64,000 bases of DNA from JBBQLG01 sp964251665 (GTDB taxonomy: Bacteria; Bacteroidota; Bacteroidia; Cytophagales; Spirosomataceae). The notes beneath the pieces are model-generated. The model was not told the origin of the DNA, did not search any database, and saw nothing but the letters and a program-made list of their open reading frames with translations. The number at the start of each line of letters is the position of its first letter. Position 1 is the first letter of the stretch. The DNA lies in assembly GCA_964251665.1 (NCBI GenBank), contig CAXUKO010000010.1, positions 124,001 to 188,000 of the forward strand. Direction: 5' to 3'. A program made the translations under genes and the position numbers. Below are positions 32,791 through 42,412 of the stretch, one piece after another.

Positions 32791-34869
32791 ATGCCATTAG
32801 AAAACCCCCAACGTTACACCGTCACGGCGGCCCTGATCTACGCCAACGGTCCTATCCACATTGGTCACCTCGCCGGTTGCTACCTGCCGGCCGACATCTA
32901 CGTGCGCTACCTCCGCTCGACGGGGAAAGATGTGGCCTTCATCAGTGGTACCGACGAACATGGTGTTCCGATCACCATTCGTGCGCAGAAAGAAGGTATC
33001 ACACCCCAGGAAGTAGTAGATAAATACTACGTTCAGATCAGAAAGGCATTCGAGGACTTTGGCATCTCGTTCGATATTTACTCGCGTACGTCCAACAAAA
33101 TTCACCACGAAACGTCGCAGGAGCTATTTCTGAACATTTATAACAACGGCGACTTTGACGAAGAAGTGACTGAGCAATATTACGACGAGGTTGCCGGTTC
33201 GTTTCTGGCCGACCGGTACATTGTGGGCACCTGTCCGGTATGCGGTAACGAAAAAGCCTACGGTGATCAGTGCGAGCGCTGTGGCAGTGCGCTCAGTCCA
33301 ACCGAACTCATTGAGCCGCATTCCATGCTGTCCGGCTCCAAACCCGTACTCCGCTCGACCAAAAACTGGTTCTTGCCACTCGACCGGATGCAGCCGCAGA
33401 TTGAAGACTATATAAACAGCCATACCGAGTGGAAAACGAACGTGCTTGGCCAATGTCAGTCGTGGCTTAAAGAAGGGTTGCGGCCCCGTGCCATGACCCG
33501 TGATCTGGACTGGGGCATTAAAGTGCCCCTGCCCGACGCCGAAGGAAAGGTCCTTTACGTCTGGTTCGATGCGCCCATAGGCTATATCTCCATGACCAAG
33601 GAGTGGGCCGCCGAGCAGGGCCGCGACTGGGAATTGTACTGGCGAGAAAAGCACACCAAACTGGTTCATTTCATCGGCAAGGACAATATCGTTTTTCACT
33701 GCATCATCTTCCCGGCTATGCTGATGGCGGATGGGAAGGGTTCATCAACGCCTTATATTCTGCCCGACAATGTACCCGCCAACGAGTTCATGAATCTGGA
33801 AGGCGATAAAATTTCGACCTCGCGTAACTGGGCGGTCTGGTTGCATGAATATCTTGACGAAATGCCTGACAAGCAGGATGTGCTGCGTTATGTACTAACG
33901 GCCAATGCGCCCGAAGCTAAAGACAGTGAGTTTACGTGGAAGGATTTTCAGACGCGCAATAACTCCGAACTGGTTGGTGTTTTTGGCAATTTCGTGAACC
34001 GCGCCGTAGTGCTGACGCATAAATTCTGCGATGGTAAAGTGCCGGTCCTGAGTGATTTAACAGCCTATGATCAGCAGGTGCTGGACGAACTGGCTTTGTT
34101 TCCTGATCGCATCGGGCAGGCCATCGGGCAGTATAAGTTCCGGGAAGCGCTGGGCTATCTGATGGATCTGGCGCGGCTGGGAAACAAGTATCTGGCCGAA
34201 ACGCAACCGTGGCAGGTGATCAAAACGGATGCGCTGCGCGTGCAGACGATTATGAATATTGCACTCCAGATTTCTGCCAATCTGGCTATTGTCTGCGAGC
34301 CATTTCTGCCCTTCACGGCCGAAAAACTGCGGGCGCAGCTGAACGTTGAACACCATAACTGGATTGTTGCTGGCCGGGCTGATTTGCTCATCGAAGGCCA
34401 CGCCATTGCCCAGGGTGAGTTATTATTCGCTAAAATCGAAGATGAAGAAATTAACAAACAAATTCAGAAACTTCACGACGCTAAACGCATGAATGAATTG
34501 GAAGGGTCCGGCCAACCGGTCAAAACCGTCCCGGCTCCGAAAGAAGCGATCACCTACGACGATTTTGTGAAGATGGATATTCGCATCGGCACCATTCTCG
34601 AAGCCGAGCGCGTACCGAAAAGCGATAAACTGCTGAAATTGAAAGTAGACGACGGATTCGGTGGGCGGCAAATTCTGAGTGGGATTGCCAAACATTTCAC
34701 CCCCGAAGAGTTAATTGGCAGACAGGTAACATTCCTGGCGAACCTGGCCCCGCGTAAGATGATGGGTCTGGAGTCGCAGGGGATGATTCTGATGGCCGAA
34801 GACAGCGACGGTAAACTGGCGCTCATTGCGCCGGGCGATCCGGTCTGGAATGGAGGAGCAGTAAGTTAA
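32791..34869 (+). CDS. metG: Methionyl-tRNA synthetase
   Basis: A 692-residue class I synthetase that charges tRNA-Met. Motifs in order: YANGPIHIGHLAGCYLPADI (HIGH), a zinc knuckle CPVCGNEKAYGDQCERCG, the WFDAPIGYISMTKEWA region, and EGDKISTSRNWAVWL (KISTS, the KMSKS equivalent). An anticodon-binding helical domain follows, and the C-terminal 110 residues (DDFVKMDIRIGTILEAERVPKSDKLLKLKVD) are the tRNA-binding dimerisation domain. It is full length. The start ATG follows a plausible TAnnTTTG promoter, and ppiB follows after 35 bp. Confidence 0.97.
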   Translation: MPLENPQRYTVTAALIYANGPIHIGHLAGCYLPADIYVRYLRSTGKDVAFISGTDEHGVPITIRAQKEGITPQEVVDKYYVQIRKAFEDFGISFDIYSRTSNKIHHETSQELFLNIYNNGDFDEEVTEQYYDEVAGSFLADRYIVGTCPVCGNEKAYGDQCERCGSALSPTELIEPHSMLSGSKPVLRSTKNWFLPLDRMQPQIEDYINSHTEWKTNVLGQCQSWLKEGLRPRAMTRDLDWGIKVPLPDAEGKVLYVWFDAPIGYISMTKEWAAEQGRDWELYWREKHTKLVHFIGKDNIVFHCIIFPAMLMADGKGSSTPYILPDNVPANEFMNLEGDKISTSRNWAVWLHEYLDEMPDKQDVLRYVLTANAPEAKDSEFTWKDFQTRNNSELVGVFGNFVNRAVVLTHKFCDGKVPVLSDLTAYDQQVLDELALFPDRIGQAIGQYKFREALGYLMDLARLGNKYLAETQPWQVIKTDALRVQTIMNIALQISANLAIVCEPFLPFTAEKLRAQLNVEHHNWIVAGRADLLIEGHAIAQGELLFAKIEDEEINKQIQKLHDAKRMNELEGSGQPVKTVPAPKEAITYDDFVKMDIRIGTILEAERVPKSDKLLKLKVDDGFGGRQILSGIAKHFTPEELIGRQVTFLANLAPRKMMGLESQGMILMAEDSDGKLALIAPGDPVWNGGAVS

Positions 34870-34904
34870 TTAATCAGTTATATAGACGTACAACAGCCGT
34901 TAGC

Positions 34905-35351
34905 ATGAAAAAAGCAAAAATGCGTACCGATAAGGGTACAATGACCATTGAGTTTTACGAGCAGGATGCTCCCAAGACAGTCGAAAACTTCGTGAATCTG
35001 GCCAAATCCGGTTTTTACAACGGAGTCGTCTTTCACCGGGTTATCCCAAACTTCATGATTCAGGGGGGCGATCCAACCGGCACAGGATCGGGTGGTCCGG
35101 GTTACGTAATCGACTGCGAACTAACCGGCGATAATCAGTATCATGATCGGGGCGTATTGTCAATGGCGCACCGGGGACGGAATACGGGCGGGTCACAGTT
35201 TTTCATCTGCCATAACCGTCAAAACACCGCTCACTTAGATCGAAACCATACCGTATTCGGCAAAGTGGTTGAGGGGGATGAAGTGATTGATCAGATCAAG
35301 CAGGGTGACAAAATCCTGGACGTCACTATCCTGGACGATACGCAGGCCTAA
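34905..35351 (+). CDS. ppiB: Cyclophilin-type peptidyl-prolyl isomerase
   Basis: A 148-residue cyclophilin, cytoplasmic since no signal peptide is present. Conserved parts are VENFVNLAKSGFYNGVVFHRVIPNFMIQGGDPTGTGSGGPGY with the catalytic Arg of FHRV, GVLSMAHRGRNTGGSQFFICH, and LDRNHTVFGKVVEGDEVIDQI. It speeds cis-trans isomerisation of proline bonds. It lies 35 bp after metG on the same strand and ends at a hairpin terminator, so metG-ppiB may be one transcript. Confidence 0.95.
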   Translation: MKKAKMRTDKGTMTIEFYEQDAPKTVENFVNLAKSGFYNGVVFHRVIPNFMIQGGDPTGTGSGGPGYVIDCELTGDNQYHDRGVLSMAHRGRNTGGSQFFICHNRQNTAHLDRNHTVFGKVVEGDEVIDQIKQGDKILDVTILDDTQA

Positions 35352-35375
35352 GCGGAATTCTTTTTGATGAATGAC

Positions 35376-35404
35376 AAGCGGGCGGCCCAAAGTCGCCCGC
35401 TTTT
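35376..35404 (+). terminator. Intrinsic terminator after ppiB
   Basis: AAGCGGGCGGC (35376-35386) pairs with GTCGCCCGCTT, with one mismatch, across a short loop, followed by TTTT. Its core is close to the GGGCGAC hairpins at 21861 and 56008. Confidence 0.75.
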
Positions 35405-35456
35405 GCTTGGTAGCCTGTTTAAGTAAATGAATCAATACTTAAACATGTGTAAAAAG

Positions 35457-35488
35457 ATAAAGCCGGTCTATCGTGAGACCGGCTTTAT
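35457..35488. terminator. Second strong hairpin downstream of ppiB
   Basis: ATAAAGCCGGTCT and AGACCGGCTTTAT form a perfect 13-bp stem with a 6-nt loop. AT ends on both sides make it a possible bidirectional terminator between ppiB and the convergent secreted-protein gene. The stretch 35499-35533 beyond it looks like an orphan SusC-type leader. Confidence 0.7.
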
Positions 35489-35585
35489 ACTGACTATTCC
35501 TAAACCCTTAACCTTTTCTACATGAAAAACTAACTTCAGCCTGTTTCTGTTCCAAAAACCTACCTAAATTAGTAGATTTTTTTAC

Positions 35586-36023
35586 TTACTCAGTATCAGT
35601 CTGTTGTGACTGGCTGGCTTGCACACTCCAGAGGAAATTAATCATCCGGGTCATGCTGTCAGCCTGATGCTGCCAGGCAGCTGCCTCGGCATGATTATCA
35701 CCAGCTAATTTCCTGGTAACGACCGAAGCCGACGTATTAAATTTGTTTTGCGCTTCGGTGTCGAAGTTCAACACACTTACCGGATTCTCATTGTACTGCG
35801 AAACGACGCTCAGGAAACTCTGCCAGTCGCCTTTCTTAGCGAATCGGCTAAAATGCTGCTCCATATAAGAAGCAAATTGTTTCTGAGTGCCCGTTGCCAA
35901 CAACTTGTTGGTCGTTTTGTTGGTAACCGGACTATCATCAATTATGGTGGTAGCCGCGGTTGCCTGATTGGCTACTAATCCTAATCCAAGAATCAGTGAT
36001 GCAAAGATAACGCGCGATTTCAT
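35586..36023 (-). CDS. Hypothetical secreted protein
   Basis: A 145-residue protein with a signal peptide (MKSRVIFASLILGLGLVANQATA). The mature part is polar and mostly helical (TGTQKQFASYMEQHFSRFAKKGDWQSFLSVVSQYNENP, then HAEAAAWQHQADSMTRMINFLW), with a low-complexity Gln/Ser/Thr tail. No domain is recognised. Upstream, 36024-36263 is AT-rich non-coding DNA likely to hold its promoter. Confidence 0.7.
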   Translation of the reverse strand: MKSRVIFASLILGLGLVANQATAATTIIDDSPVTNKTTNKLLATGTQKQFASYMEQHFSRFAKKGDWQSFLSVVSQYNENPVSVLNFDTEAQNKFNTSASVVTRKLAGDNHAEAAAWQHQADSMTRMINFLWSVQASQSQQTDTE

Positions 36024-36263
36024 GCTATTGTTCTATTTTGTGTTCATGGATAGAACGCACACTGATCGGCAGAAGTTTATATTCGTTGCGTGTATATAGG
36101 GTCGCTTTCCAAATTTTATTCGGAATATTATGTTGACTAATGCTGAAATTCAGCAAAGTAACTTCGGGTTACGTGAAACAGAAGAATTTTATTTGCTACT
36201 AAGGTTGGTTGATCTAACGAATATTCTTATTCGGAAAATTATAAAATTCTTTATAATGTTATA

Positions 36264-36827
36264 TCATTGGTTGAAATTATTCATGGCAAATTGTATGCCC
36301 ATAGTACAAAAGGCCTGAACCGCATCGCCCGCCCGGTCCAGAATAGCGGGTAATTGAATCAATTCATCCTCCGGAAACTGACCCAGTACAAAATCAATCT
36401 GCTTGCCTCGGCCAAAATCAGAGCCAATTCCAAACCGTAACCGGGCATATTCCTGCGTAGCCAGCACTTCGTCAATACTACGTAACCCATTATGTCCACC
36501 CGGTGATCCCTTGGGCTTTAACCGCAGTTTGCCAAAGGGTAAATCTTTATCGTCGGTAACAATGAGAATATTTTCGACCGGTATTTTCTCCTGGTTCATG
36601 TAATAGGCCACTGCCCGCCCGCTCAGGTTCATGTAAGTGGTAGGCTTGATCAAATGAATCTGTTTGCCCTTCAGCGACCATTTGGCCGTATACGCCAGCC
36701 GGGTTATGGCAAAGTCGAAGCCGTGCTGGACTGCCAGCCGGTCGAGTACCATAAAACCGGCATTGTGGCGGGTAAGGGCATATTCATGCCCGATGTTGCC
36801 GAGACCGGCGATGAGAAATTTAGACAC
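36264..36827 (-). CDS. pth: Peptidyl-tRNA hydrolase
   Basis: A 187-residue enzyme recycling stalled peptidyl-tRNA. Motifs: FLIAGLGNIGHEYALTRHNAGFMVLDRLA with the catalytic His in RHNAGF and the Asn of GLGN, KPTTYMNLSGRAVAYY, VTDDKDLPFGKLRLKPKGSPGGHNGLRSI, and YARLRFGIGSD. An ORF continues upstream to 36896, but GTG 36827 starts directly before SKFLIAGLGN and keeps the family length. The upstream DNA is a repeat element, and pyrR is divergent. Confidence 0.93.
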   Translation of the reverse strand: MSKFLIAGLGNIGHEYALTRHNAGFMVLDRLAVQHGFDFAITRLAYTAKWSLKGKQIHLIKPTTYMNLSGRAVAYYMNQEKIPVENILIVTDDKDLPFGKLRLKPKGSPGGHNGLRSIDEVLATQEYARLRFGIGSDFGRGKQIDFVLGQFPEDELIQLPAILDRAGDAVQAFCTMGIQFAMNNFNQ

Positions 36828-36945
36828 GATGGTAAGTGGTAAATCAATAAGTTGGTAAGTCCGTAAGCCGGTACAAAAATACCCATTGGGAAACATATTG
36901 ACTTACCAACTTAGCGCAGTCACTTACCAACTTACTAACTATTTT
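36828..36945. repeat. Degenerate GTAAGT inverted-repeat element
   Basis: Left part: GGTAAGTGGTAAATCAATAAG, TTGGTAAGTCCGTAAGCCGG. Right part: TTGACTTACCAACTTAGCGC and CACTTACCAACTTACTAACT. The two halves are roughly complementary and are separated by about 40 bp. The element occupies the whole space between divergent pth and pyrR, so it must overlap at least one promoter. Confidence 0.65.
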
Positions 36946-36951
36946 TACCCC

Positions 36952-37491
36952 ATGAATCAGAAACGCCTTGTACTGAGCAGCCCGCTGCTGGAAATTGTCA
37001 TCAGCCGTTTATGTCAGGAATTAATCGAAAATCACGGTGATTTTGCTGACTCAGTACTGCTGGGACTGCAGCCGAGGGGCATCTATCTGGCCGAACGGGT
37101 AGCCCGTGAATTAAGCCGAACACTGGGCCGCGCTATGCCGCTGGGCTACCTGGATGCTACCTTTTACCGCGATGATTTCCGTCGGCGCGATACCCCGTTA
37201 CGGCCTAATACAACCAATGTGCCCTTCCTGATCGAAAATAAACGGGTTATCCTGATTGATGATGTCATGGCGACGGGCCGTATGGTTCGGGCGGCTTTAG
37301 ATGCTATGTCGGCGTTTGGGCGGCCCCGAAAAGTGGAACTGCTGGTGCTGATCGACCGGCGCTATAACCGGGATCTACCCATAAAACCGGATTATGTAGG
37401 GCAGCGGGTCAACACCCTCGAATCGCAGCGGGTGCTGGTCGAGTGGACCGAGCAGGGTGCCGAAACGGACCGGATCTGGCTGATGGAATAA
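36952..37491 (+). CDS. pyrR: PyrR bifunctional protein (pyr operon attenuator / uracil phosphoribosyltransferase)
   Basis: A 179-residue phosphoribosyltransferase. Signature: the PRPP-binding loop VILIDDVMATGRMVRAALDAM, with ADSVLLGLQPRGIYLAERVARELS before it and LLVLIDRRYNRDLPIKPDYVGQRVNT after it. The last is the PyrR-specific region. In Gram-positives PyrR binds pyr mRNA; in Bacteroidota the UPRTase function may dominate. ATG 36952 is preferred over 36886, which would lie in the repeat element. No pyr operon is nearby. Confidence 0.9.
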   Translation: MNQKRLVLSSPLLEIVISRLCQELIENHGDFADSVLLGLQPRGIYLAERVARELSRTLGRAMPLGYLDATFYRDDFRRRDTPLRPNTTNVPFLIENKRVILIDDVMATGRMVRAALDAMSAFGRPRKVELLVLIDRRYNRDLPIKPDYVGQRVNTLESQRVLVEWTEQGAETDRIWLME

Positions 37492-37630
37492 ACGAATACA
37501 TAAACTAAATCTCATACTGTCGAATTGTTGTTTCAGGCATGATTTTCGTACATTCGTATCGAAACTCAACGCCACTATAACTTTGCCGATTCACCTTTCA
37601 ACAAAGGTGATTTTGACTGTGCTGATGGGG

Positions 37631-40183
37631 ATGAGAATTCGACAGATTTGTAACACAACTACGCTCCTTTTACTGCTCCTCTCTACCGCTGTCCGGGCGC
37701 AGCCGGGTACGTATGTGCTGACCGGTAAAATAATTGATGCCAGTACCAACGCACCGGTTTCGTTTGCCAATGTAGCACTTGTTGGCCGTACCGTGGGTGT
37801 CATGTCCGACGAGCAGGGTGTTTTTACCATCAGGACTAAAATTCTTACTGACTCGCTGATTGTCAGTTCGCTTGGGTTTGCTACCCGGAAAGTGGCTATA
37901 AACAGGCAGGCCGCTACGCAGACGCTGACCATTGCCCTGAAACATGCCGGTCTTCAACTAAAGGAAGTAACCGTAAAAGCCGGTGAAAATCCAGCGTTTC
38001 GGATTCTGCGGAATGTGCGGGATCATAGAAATCAGAACGACCGTAGCCGGCTGACGGCCTACGAATACACCAGTTATAACAAGGCCGAAGTAGCCCTCAG
38101 CCGCTTACCCGATCCTAAGCCGGGGCGCAAACACAAAGGCTTTATCCGGCGTATTGCGGGCGAGGTCTACAGATCTGATTCGCTCACCGACGATAATGGA
38201 AACCGCTTGCTGCCGCTGCTGGTTTCCGAAGCCATTTCCCGCTACTACTACCACGAAAGCCCACCCCGCAAACGGGAAGAGGTGCAGAAAACCCAGATTA
38301 AAGGCGTCGGCGTGGAAGATGCCGACTTCATTTCGCAGTTTACGGGCGGCAGTGCTTTCCAGAACTATAATTTCTACGATAACTACCTGCCCATTCTGGG
38401 AAAAGACTTTGCCTCGCCCATTGGCGACAACTGGAAAAGCTGGTACAACTATTACATCGCCGACACAACCAAGGTAGGCGAGCATGTCTGCTATGGGATC
38501 GACTTCGATCCTAAGCGCCCGGAAGACCTGGTGTTTACCGGAAAGATGTGGATTGATACAACGTCATTTGCCCTCTGCCAGATCGAAACCCATATCGGTA
38601 AAGGGGCCAATATCAACTACGTCAATCAACTAACGCTGGAGCAGGAACTCGAACCGGTCAATGACTCAACCGGGGCTAAAACGGGCTGGCTGCCGGTAAG
38701 CATCCGCATTACGGCTGACCTATCGGTGGGTAAGAAAGCCATGGGGTTCCGGTCGAAATTAGTCATGCGCAACAGTCAGTTTGTTATTAACCGACCGCAT
38801 AACCTCTCATTTTATGATCAGCCCGTAACGGTGAGCGATTCGGCCCGGCTTTATGACGAAACCTATTGGCAACTGGCCCGCCGGGAGCTGGCAGGCAGTG
38901 ATTCGCTGGATCATGACGACCGTACGGCCCGCCGGATGATCGACTCGCTCCGCAATGTGCCCATCGTGAAAACTGCTGAAGCGGTGGGGACCATTCTGGC
39001 TAAAGGCTGGTACACGATTAAGGGAGTTGACCTGGGGCCGTGGCCGTATCTGGCGGCTGCGAACAGTGTAGAAGGGCTGCGGTTACGAATGGGTTTTAAA
39101 ACGAATGCCGATTTCAGTCGGAACTGGATTCTGCGGGGCTACGTCGCCTATGGTACCCTCGATCAGAGCTTCAAAGGCGGAGCTGAGGTCGATTATCTCT
39201 TTTCGCGCAAGCCCTGGACCCTATTTGGGCTTCGGCTTACCAGCGATCTCGACCGGTTGGGTCTGTCACCGGAGTTGATAGGTGGTAATAAGATTTTTTA
39301 CGCGTTCAGCCGGTTCGGTAAGTACCGGGGGGCGTACCGGAACGATCAGATGGAAGCCTTTTTCCGGACCGAACCCATCAAAGGCATGATGCTGACGGGT
39401 TCGGTTGGCAATCGGAACTTTATTCCCCGTTTCCCGTTTCAGTACCGCGTTATGCCGGAATTAGGCGATAATTCTCCGTTGCAGACCGACTTCTACGATA
39501 CCTACTGGTCGGTCGAAGCGCGGCTGGCCCGCAAAGAAAATTATATCATGGACGGCAACGAGCGCATTACGGTGGGTACGAAACGAACGCCCGTAATCAC
39601 GATCCGGTACACGCAGGGAACCCGCGCGCTCGGCGGCTCTTTCGACTACAGCCGCCTGACTGTTCGGGCTTTTCAAACACTGCGCTTAGGTGTGCTTGGC
39701 CGGTCGTCATACACACTGTCTGCCGGGTACACGCCGGCCACGTTGCCGCCACCGCTGCTCTTCCCGCATGTAGGCAACCCGACTTTCTTTTTTGCCCCCA
39801 ATACCTTTAACCGGATGCGTTTCTACGAATTTGTCAGCGATAAATTCGTGGCACTGCACGTACAGCACCGGTTCGAGGGGCTGCTGTTCAACCGCATACC
39901 CGGCATTCGCAAATTAGACTGGCGGTTAGTTGCCAACGCCGACTTGCTGTGGGGCAGCCGGAATCAGGCAAATCAGAATGTAGAAACGTACAAAGAACTG
40001 CCCGACGGATTGAAGCCTACTCATTTTGGTACGCTGGATGGTCATATCCCGTACGCAGAAATTGGTTACGGTATCGAGAATATCTTCCATGTATTTCGTA
40101 TACAGGCCATTCACCGGCTCACGTACTTAGGCCCCGACACGGATAAGTTCGTAATCAAGGGTGCTGTACAGTTTACGTTCTGA
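37631..40183 (+). CDS. DUF5686 / CarboxypepD_reg-like outer-membrane protein
   Basis: An 850-residue protein. After a signal peptide (MRIRQICNTTTLLLLLLSTAVRAQ) comes a carboxypeptidase-regulatory-like domain (about 28-105, VLTGKIIDASTNAPVSFANVALVGRTVGVMSDEQGVFTI), then a large DUF5686 region ending in a predicted beta-barrel whose last residues VIKGAVQFTF fit a barrel-closing strand. ATG 37631 is used; M 37583 and 37625 also read in frame but add only polar residues before the signal. Families of this type are found almost only in Bacteroidota and have no defined function; they lack the TonB box and plug of SusC proteins. It is followed by a terminator. Confidence 0.85.
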   Translation: MRIRQICNTTTLLLLLLSTAVRAQPGTYVLTGKIIDASTNAPVSFANVALVGRTVGVMSDEQGVFTIRTKILTDSLIVSSLGFATRKVAINRQAATQTLTIALKHAGLQLKEVTVKAGENPAFRILRNVRDHRNQNDRSRLTAYEYTSYNKAEVALSRLPDPKPGRKHKGFIRRIAGEVYRSDSLTDDNGNRLLPLLVSEAISRYYYHESPPRKREEVQKTQIKGVGVEDADFISQFTGGSAFQNYNFYDNYLPILGKDFASPIGDNWKSWYNYYIADTTKVGEHVCYGIDFDPKRPEDLVFTGKMWIDTTSFALCQIETHIGKGANINYVNQLTLEQELEPVNDSTGAKTGWLPVSIRITADLSVGKKAMGFRSKLVMRNSQFVINRPHNLSFYDQPVTVSDSARLYDETYWQLARRELAGSDSLDHDDRTARRMIDSLRNVPIVKTAEAVGTILAKGWYTIKGVDLGPWPYLAAANSVEGLRLRMGFKTNADFSRNWILRGYVAYGTLDQSFKGGAEVDYLFSRKPWTLFGLRLTSDLDRLGLSPELIGGNKIFYAFSRFGKYRGAYRNDQMEAFFRTEPIKGMMLTGSVGNRNFIPRFPFQYRVMPELGDNSPLQTDFYDTYWSVEARLARKENYIMDGNERITVGTKRTPVITIRYTQGTRALGGSFDYSRLTVRAFQTLRLGVLGRSSYTLSAGYTPATLPPPLLFPHVGNPTFFFAPNTFNRMRFYEFVSDKFVALHVQHRFEGLLFNRIPGIRKLDWRLVANADLLWGSRNQANQNVETYKELPDGLKPTHFGTLDGHIPYAEIGYGIENIFHVFRIQAIHRLTYLGPDTDKFVIKGAVQFTF

Positions 40184-40223
40184 AGCAATCGCATCACCCC
40201 ACCGTTCACGTATACTGTCACTG

Positions 40224-40250
40224 CTCCATCTTAACGGATGGAGTTTTTTT
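40224..40250 (+). terminator. Intrinsic terminator after the DUF5686 gene
   Basis: CTCCATC (40224-40230), a 6-nt loop and GATGGAG (40237-40243), then seven T. It ends the gene stopping at 40183. Confidence 0.85.
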
Positions 40251-40404
40251 ATAGGTCGATCCTGCTCAACGCGATGCCTATCCGGTCGTGCTGATTAGCT
40301 GAATGGAACGATTCACCGTTGATAGAAATTTAGTCTATACCCGTTTCTCCCTGCACCTATTTTAACGGGTTATTGGTTATCTGTAGACTTAACCGCCTAT
40401 TATT

Positions 40405-41280
40405 TTGGTCGCTCCAATTACCATCCATAAAGTTACCGGCGATGCCGCCATTGAGCAGCCTGACCTGCTGGCGGTAGAAGAACCGCTGGAAATTAGAGTA
40501 GGTTTTGGCGCGCATAGTCCTGAAACTGGTCTCGAACGCGAGCAGCGCACCATCGTCGTCACGATGCGAACGCCCGGTCATGATGAGGAACTGGCCCTGG
40601 GGTACCTCTTCAGCGAAGGGATTATTCATCACCCTGAAGACATTATCTCGGCGCGGCATTGCGTCCCTGATGCCGAAAAGAAAGGCAATGTACTCCGTGT
40701 TGAACTCAGGCCCGGTGTAAACGTTGACTGGCAGCATCTCGAACGGACCAATTATGCATCAGCCAGCTGTGGTGTATGTGGCAAGGCTTCTATTGATGAA
40801 GTTCGGGCGAATTGCTCCCTGGTGCTGCCAACCGATTTACGCATCGAACCGACGGTCATTCACTCACTTTCTGAAAAACTTCGGTCCGTTCAGCGGACCT
40901 TTGCCTATACCGGTGGCCTGCACGCGGCTGGGTTGTTCGACCGTGACGGGAAACTGCAGTACGTTCGGGAAGATATTGGGCGGCACAACGCGCTGGACAA
41001 AATTATCGGGGCCGCCTTCTGGACTGGTCAGATGCCACTGCATAACTATGGCGTGTTCCTGAGCGGACGCATTGGCTTTGAACTGGTTCAGAAAGTGTGG
41101 ATGGCGGGTGTACCGGTCCTGGCCGCTGTGGGGGCGCCATCCAGCTTGGCCGTGTCGCTGGCGCAGGAAGCGGGGATGACGCTGATTGGTTTTGTCCGCT
41201 CAAATCAATTCAATATTTATACCCATCCGGACCGTATAGTCCTGCCCGTTTCTGACGACAAAGCGGTTATGCAGGCGTGA
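40405..41280 (+). CDS. fdhD: Formate dehydrogenase accessory sulfurtransferase FdhD
   Basis: A 291-residue protein. FdhD passes sulfur from a cysteine desulfurase to the molybdenum cofactor of formate dehydrogenase and related enzymes. The active-site pair is in ASASCGVCGKASIDEVR (CxxC), preceded by RTPGHDEELALGYLFSEGII, and the nucleotide-binding part includes AGLFDRDGKLQYVREDIGRHNALDKIIG. The start appears to be TTG 40405. No formate dehydrogenase is in the window; moaA follows 76 bp later, which fits a cofactor-making unit. Confidence 0.93.
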   Translation: MVAPITIHKVTGDAAIEQPDLLAVEEPLEIRVGFGAHSPETGLEREQRTIVVTMRTPGHDEELALGYLFSEGIIHHPEDIISARHCVPDAEKKGNVLRVELRPGVNVDWQHLERTNYASASCGVCGKASIDEVRANCSLVLPTDLRIEPTVIHSLSEKLRSVQRTFAYTGGLHAAGLFDRDGKLQYVREDIGRHNALDKIIGAAFWTGQMPLHNYGVFLSGRIGFELVQKVWMAGVPVLAAVGAPSSLAVSLAQEAGMTLIGFVRSNQFNIYTHPDRIVLPVSDDKAVMQA

Positions 41281-41356
41281 TACCATTGCTGATTAACGAT
41301 ACCGGGTTCCACTGCTCAATGGCGGTGGAGCGGGCTAAATTTTATAACTTGCATCA

Positions 41357-42337
41357 ATGCTTTTTGATAACCATAATCGTCCCATCACCTACGTTCGGTT
41401 AGCCGTAACGGACCGCTGTAACCTGCGGTGCTTTTACTGTATGCCGGAAGAAGGAATCAAATACCTTCCCAAGAGCCAGGTGCTAACGTTTGAAGAAATG
41501 GAGCGGGTGGTGCGGGTACTGGCGCGGCTGGGCGTATCGAAAGTACGGATTACGGGCGGTGAGCCGTTCGTGCGGAGCGGTCTGATGGATTTTCTTCGGC
41601 AACTGAACGCTACACCCGGTGTGGAAGAGCTACACATCACCACCAACGGCGTACTCACGGCCCCGCACATTCCGGAGTTGATTCGGTTAGGCATAAAATC
41701 GGTCAACCTGAGTCTGGATACCCTCGACCGGCAACGGTTCTATCAGATTACCCGGCGTGATGAATTGCCCGCTGTCCTCAACACGCTCGACGCGCTGCTG
41801 ACCAACGACATTGCCGTAAAAATTAACGCCGTTGTTATGGAAGGGCAGAATACGGACGACCTGCTGGCACTAGCCGAACTGACCAGACAGGCACCCGTTT
41901 CGGTACGGTTTATCGAAGAGATGCCGTTTAATGGCGAAGGGAGTCACTACCCGGTGCTGAACTGGACGTACCAGCGGATTCTGGCCGAGTTACAGCAACT
42001 ATATCCTGATCTGGAAAAGCGGTCTGATGAGCCGTTCTCCACGGCGAACACGTATCAGATTCGTGGGTACGCCGGCAATCTGGGTATCATTGCTGCCTTC
42101 AGCCGGACGTTTTGCGGCACCTGCAACCGCATCCGGCTCACCGCCCAGGGAACATTGAAGACCTGCCTGTATGACAATGGCGTGCTGGACGTTCGGGCCT
42201 TACTCCGCAACGGAGCCACCGACGATGAGTTAACGGCTGCTTTTCTTCAGGCCTTTGCGCACCGGCCCAAGAACGGTTTCGAAGCCGAACAGCATCGGGG
42301 TGTCGTAACCGAGTCGATGGCAACAATTGGCGGATAA
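41357..42337 (+). CDS. moaA: GTP 3',8-cyclase MoaA
   Basis: A 326-residue radical SAM enzyme that starts molybdenum-cofactor synthesis by rearranging GTP. The N-terminal cluster motif is VTDRCNLRCFYCMPEEGI (CxxxCxxC). The C-terminal cluster motif is FCGTCNRIRLTAQGTLKTCLYDNG, with three Cys as expected. ITGGEPFVR is the SAM-binding GGE motif. The protein ends in Gly-Gly, which activates the enzyme in known MoaA. It follows fdhD on the same strand. Confidence 0.95.
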   Translation: MLFDNHNRPITYVRLAVTDRCNLRCFYCMPEEGIKYLPKSQVLTFEEMERVVRVLARLGVSKVRITGGEPFVRSGLMDFLRQLNATPGVEELHITTNGVLTAPHIPELIRLGIKSVNLSLDTLDRQRFYQITRRDELPAVLNTLDALLTNDIAVKINAVVMEGQNTDDLLALAELTRQAPVSVRFIEEMPFNGEGSHYPVLNWTYQRILAELQQLYPDLEKRSDEPFSTANTYQIRGYAGNLGIIAAFSRTFCGTCNRIRLTAQGTLKTCLYDNGVLDVRALLRNGATDDELTAAFLQAFAHRPKNGFEAEQHRGVVTESMATIGG

Positions 42338-42412
42338 CGACATATGCCACTTCAGAACGAAACGGCGTATGTCCAGGCGATCCGTTGCCTCCGTTTATGA
42401 CATGACAGCGGC

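Noticed and set aside
36130..36318. 62-codon plus-strand ORF in the pth upstream region
   Set aside because: It is AT-rich, Ile/Leu/Phe-heavy and runs into the end of pth; it looks like translated non-coding DNA.
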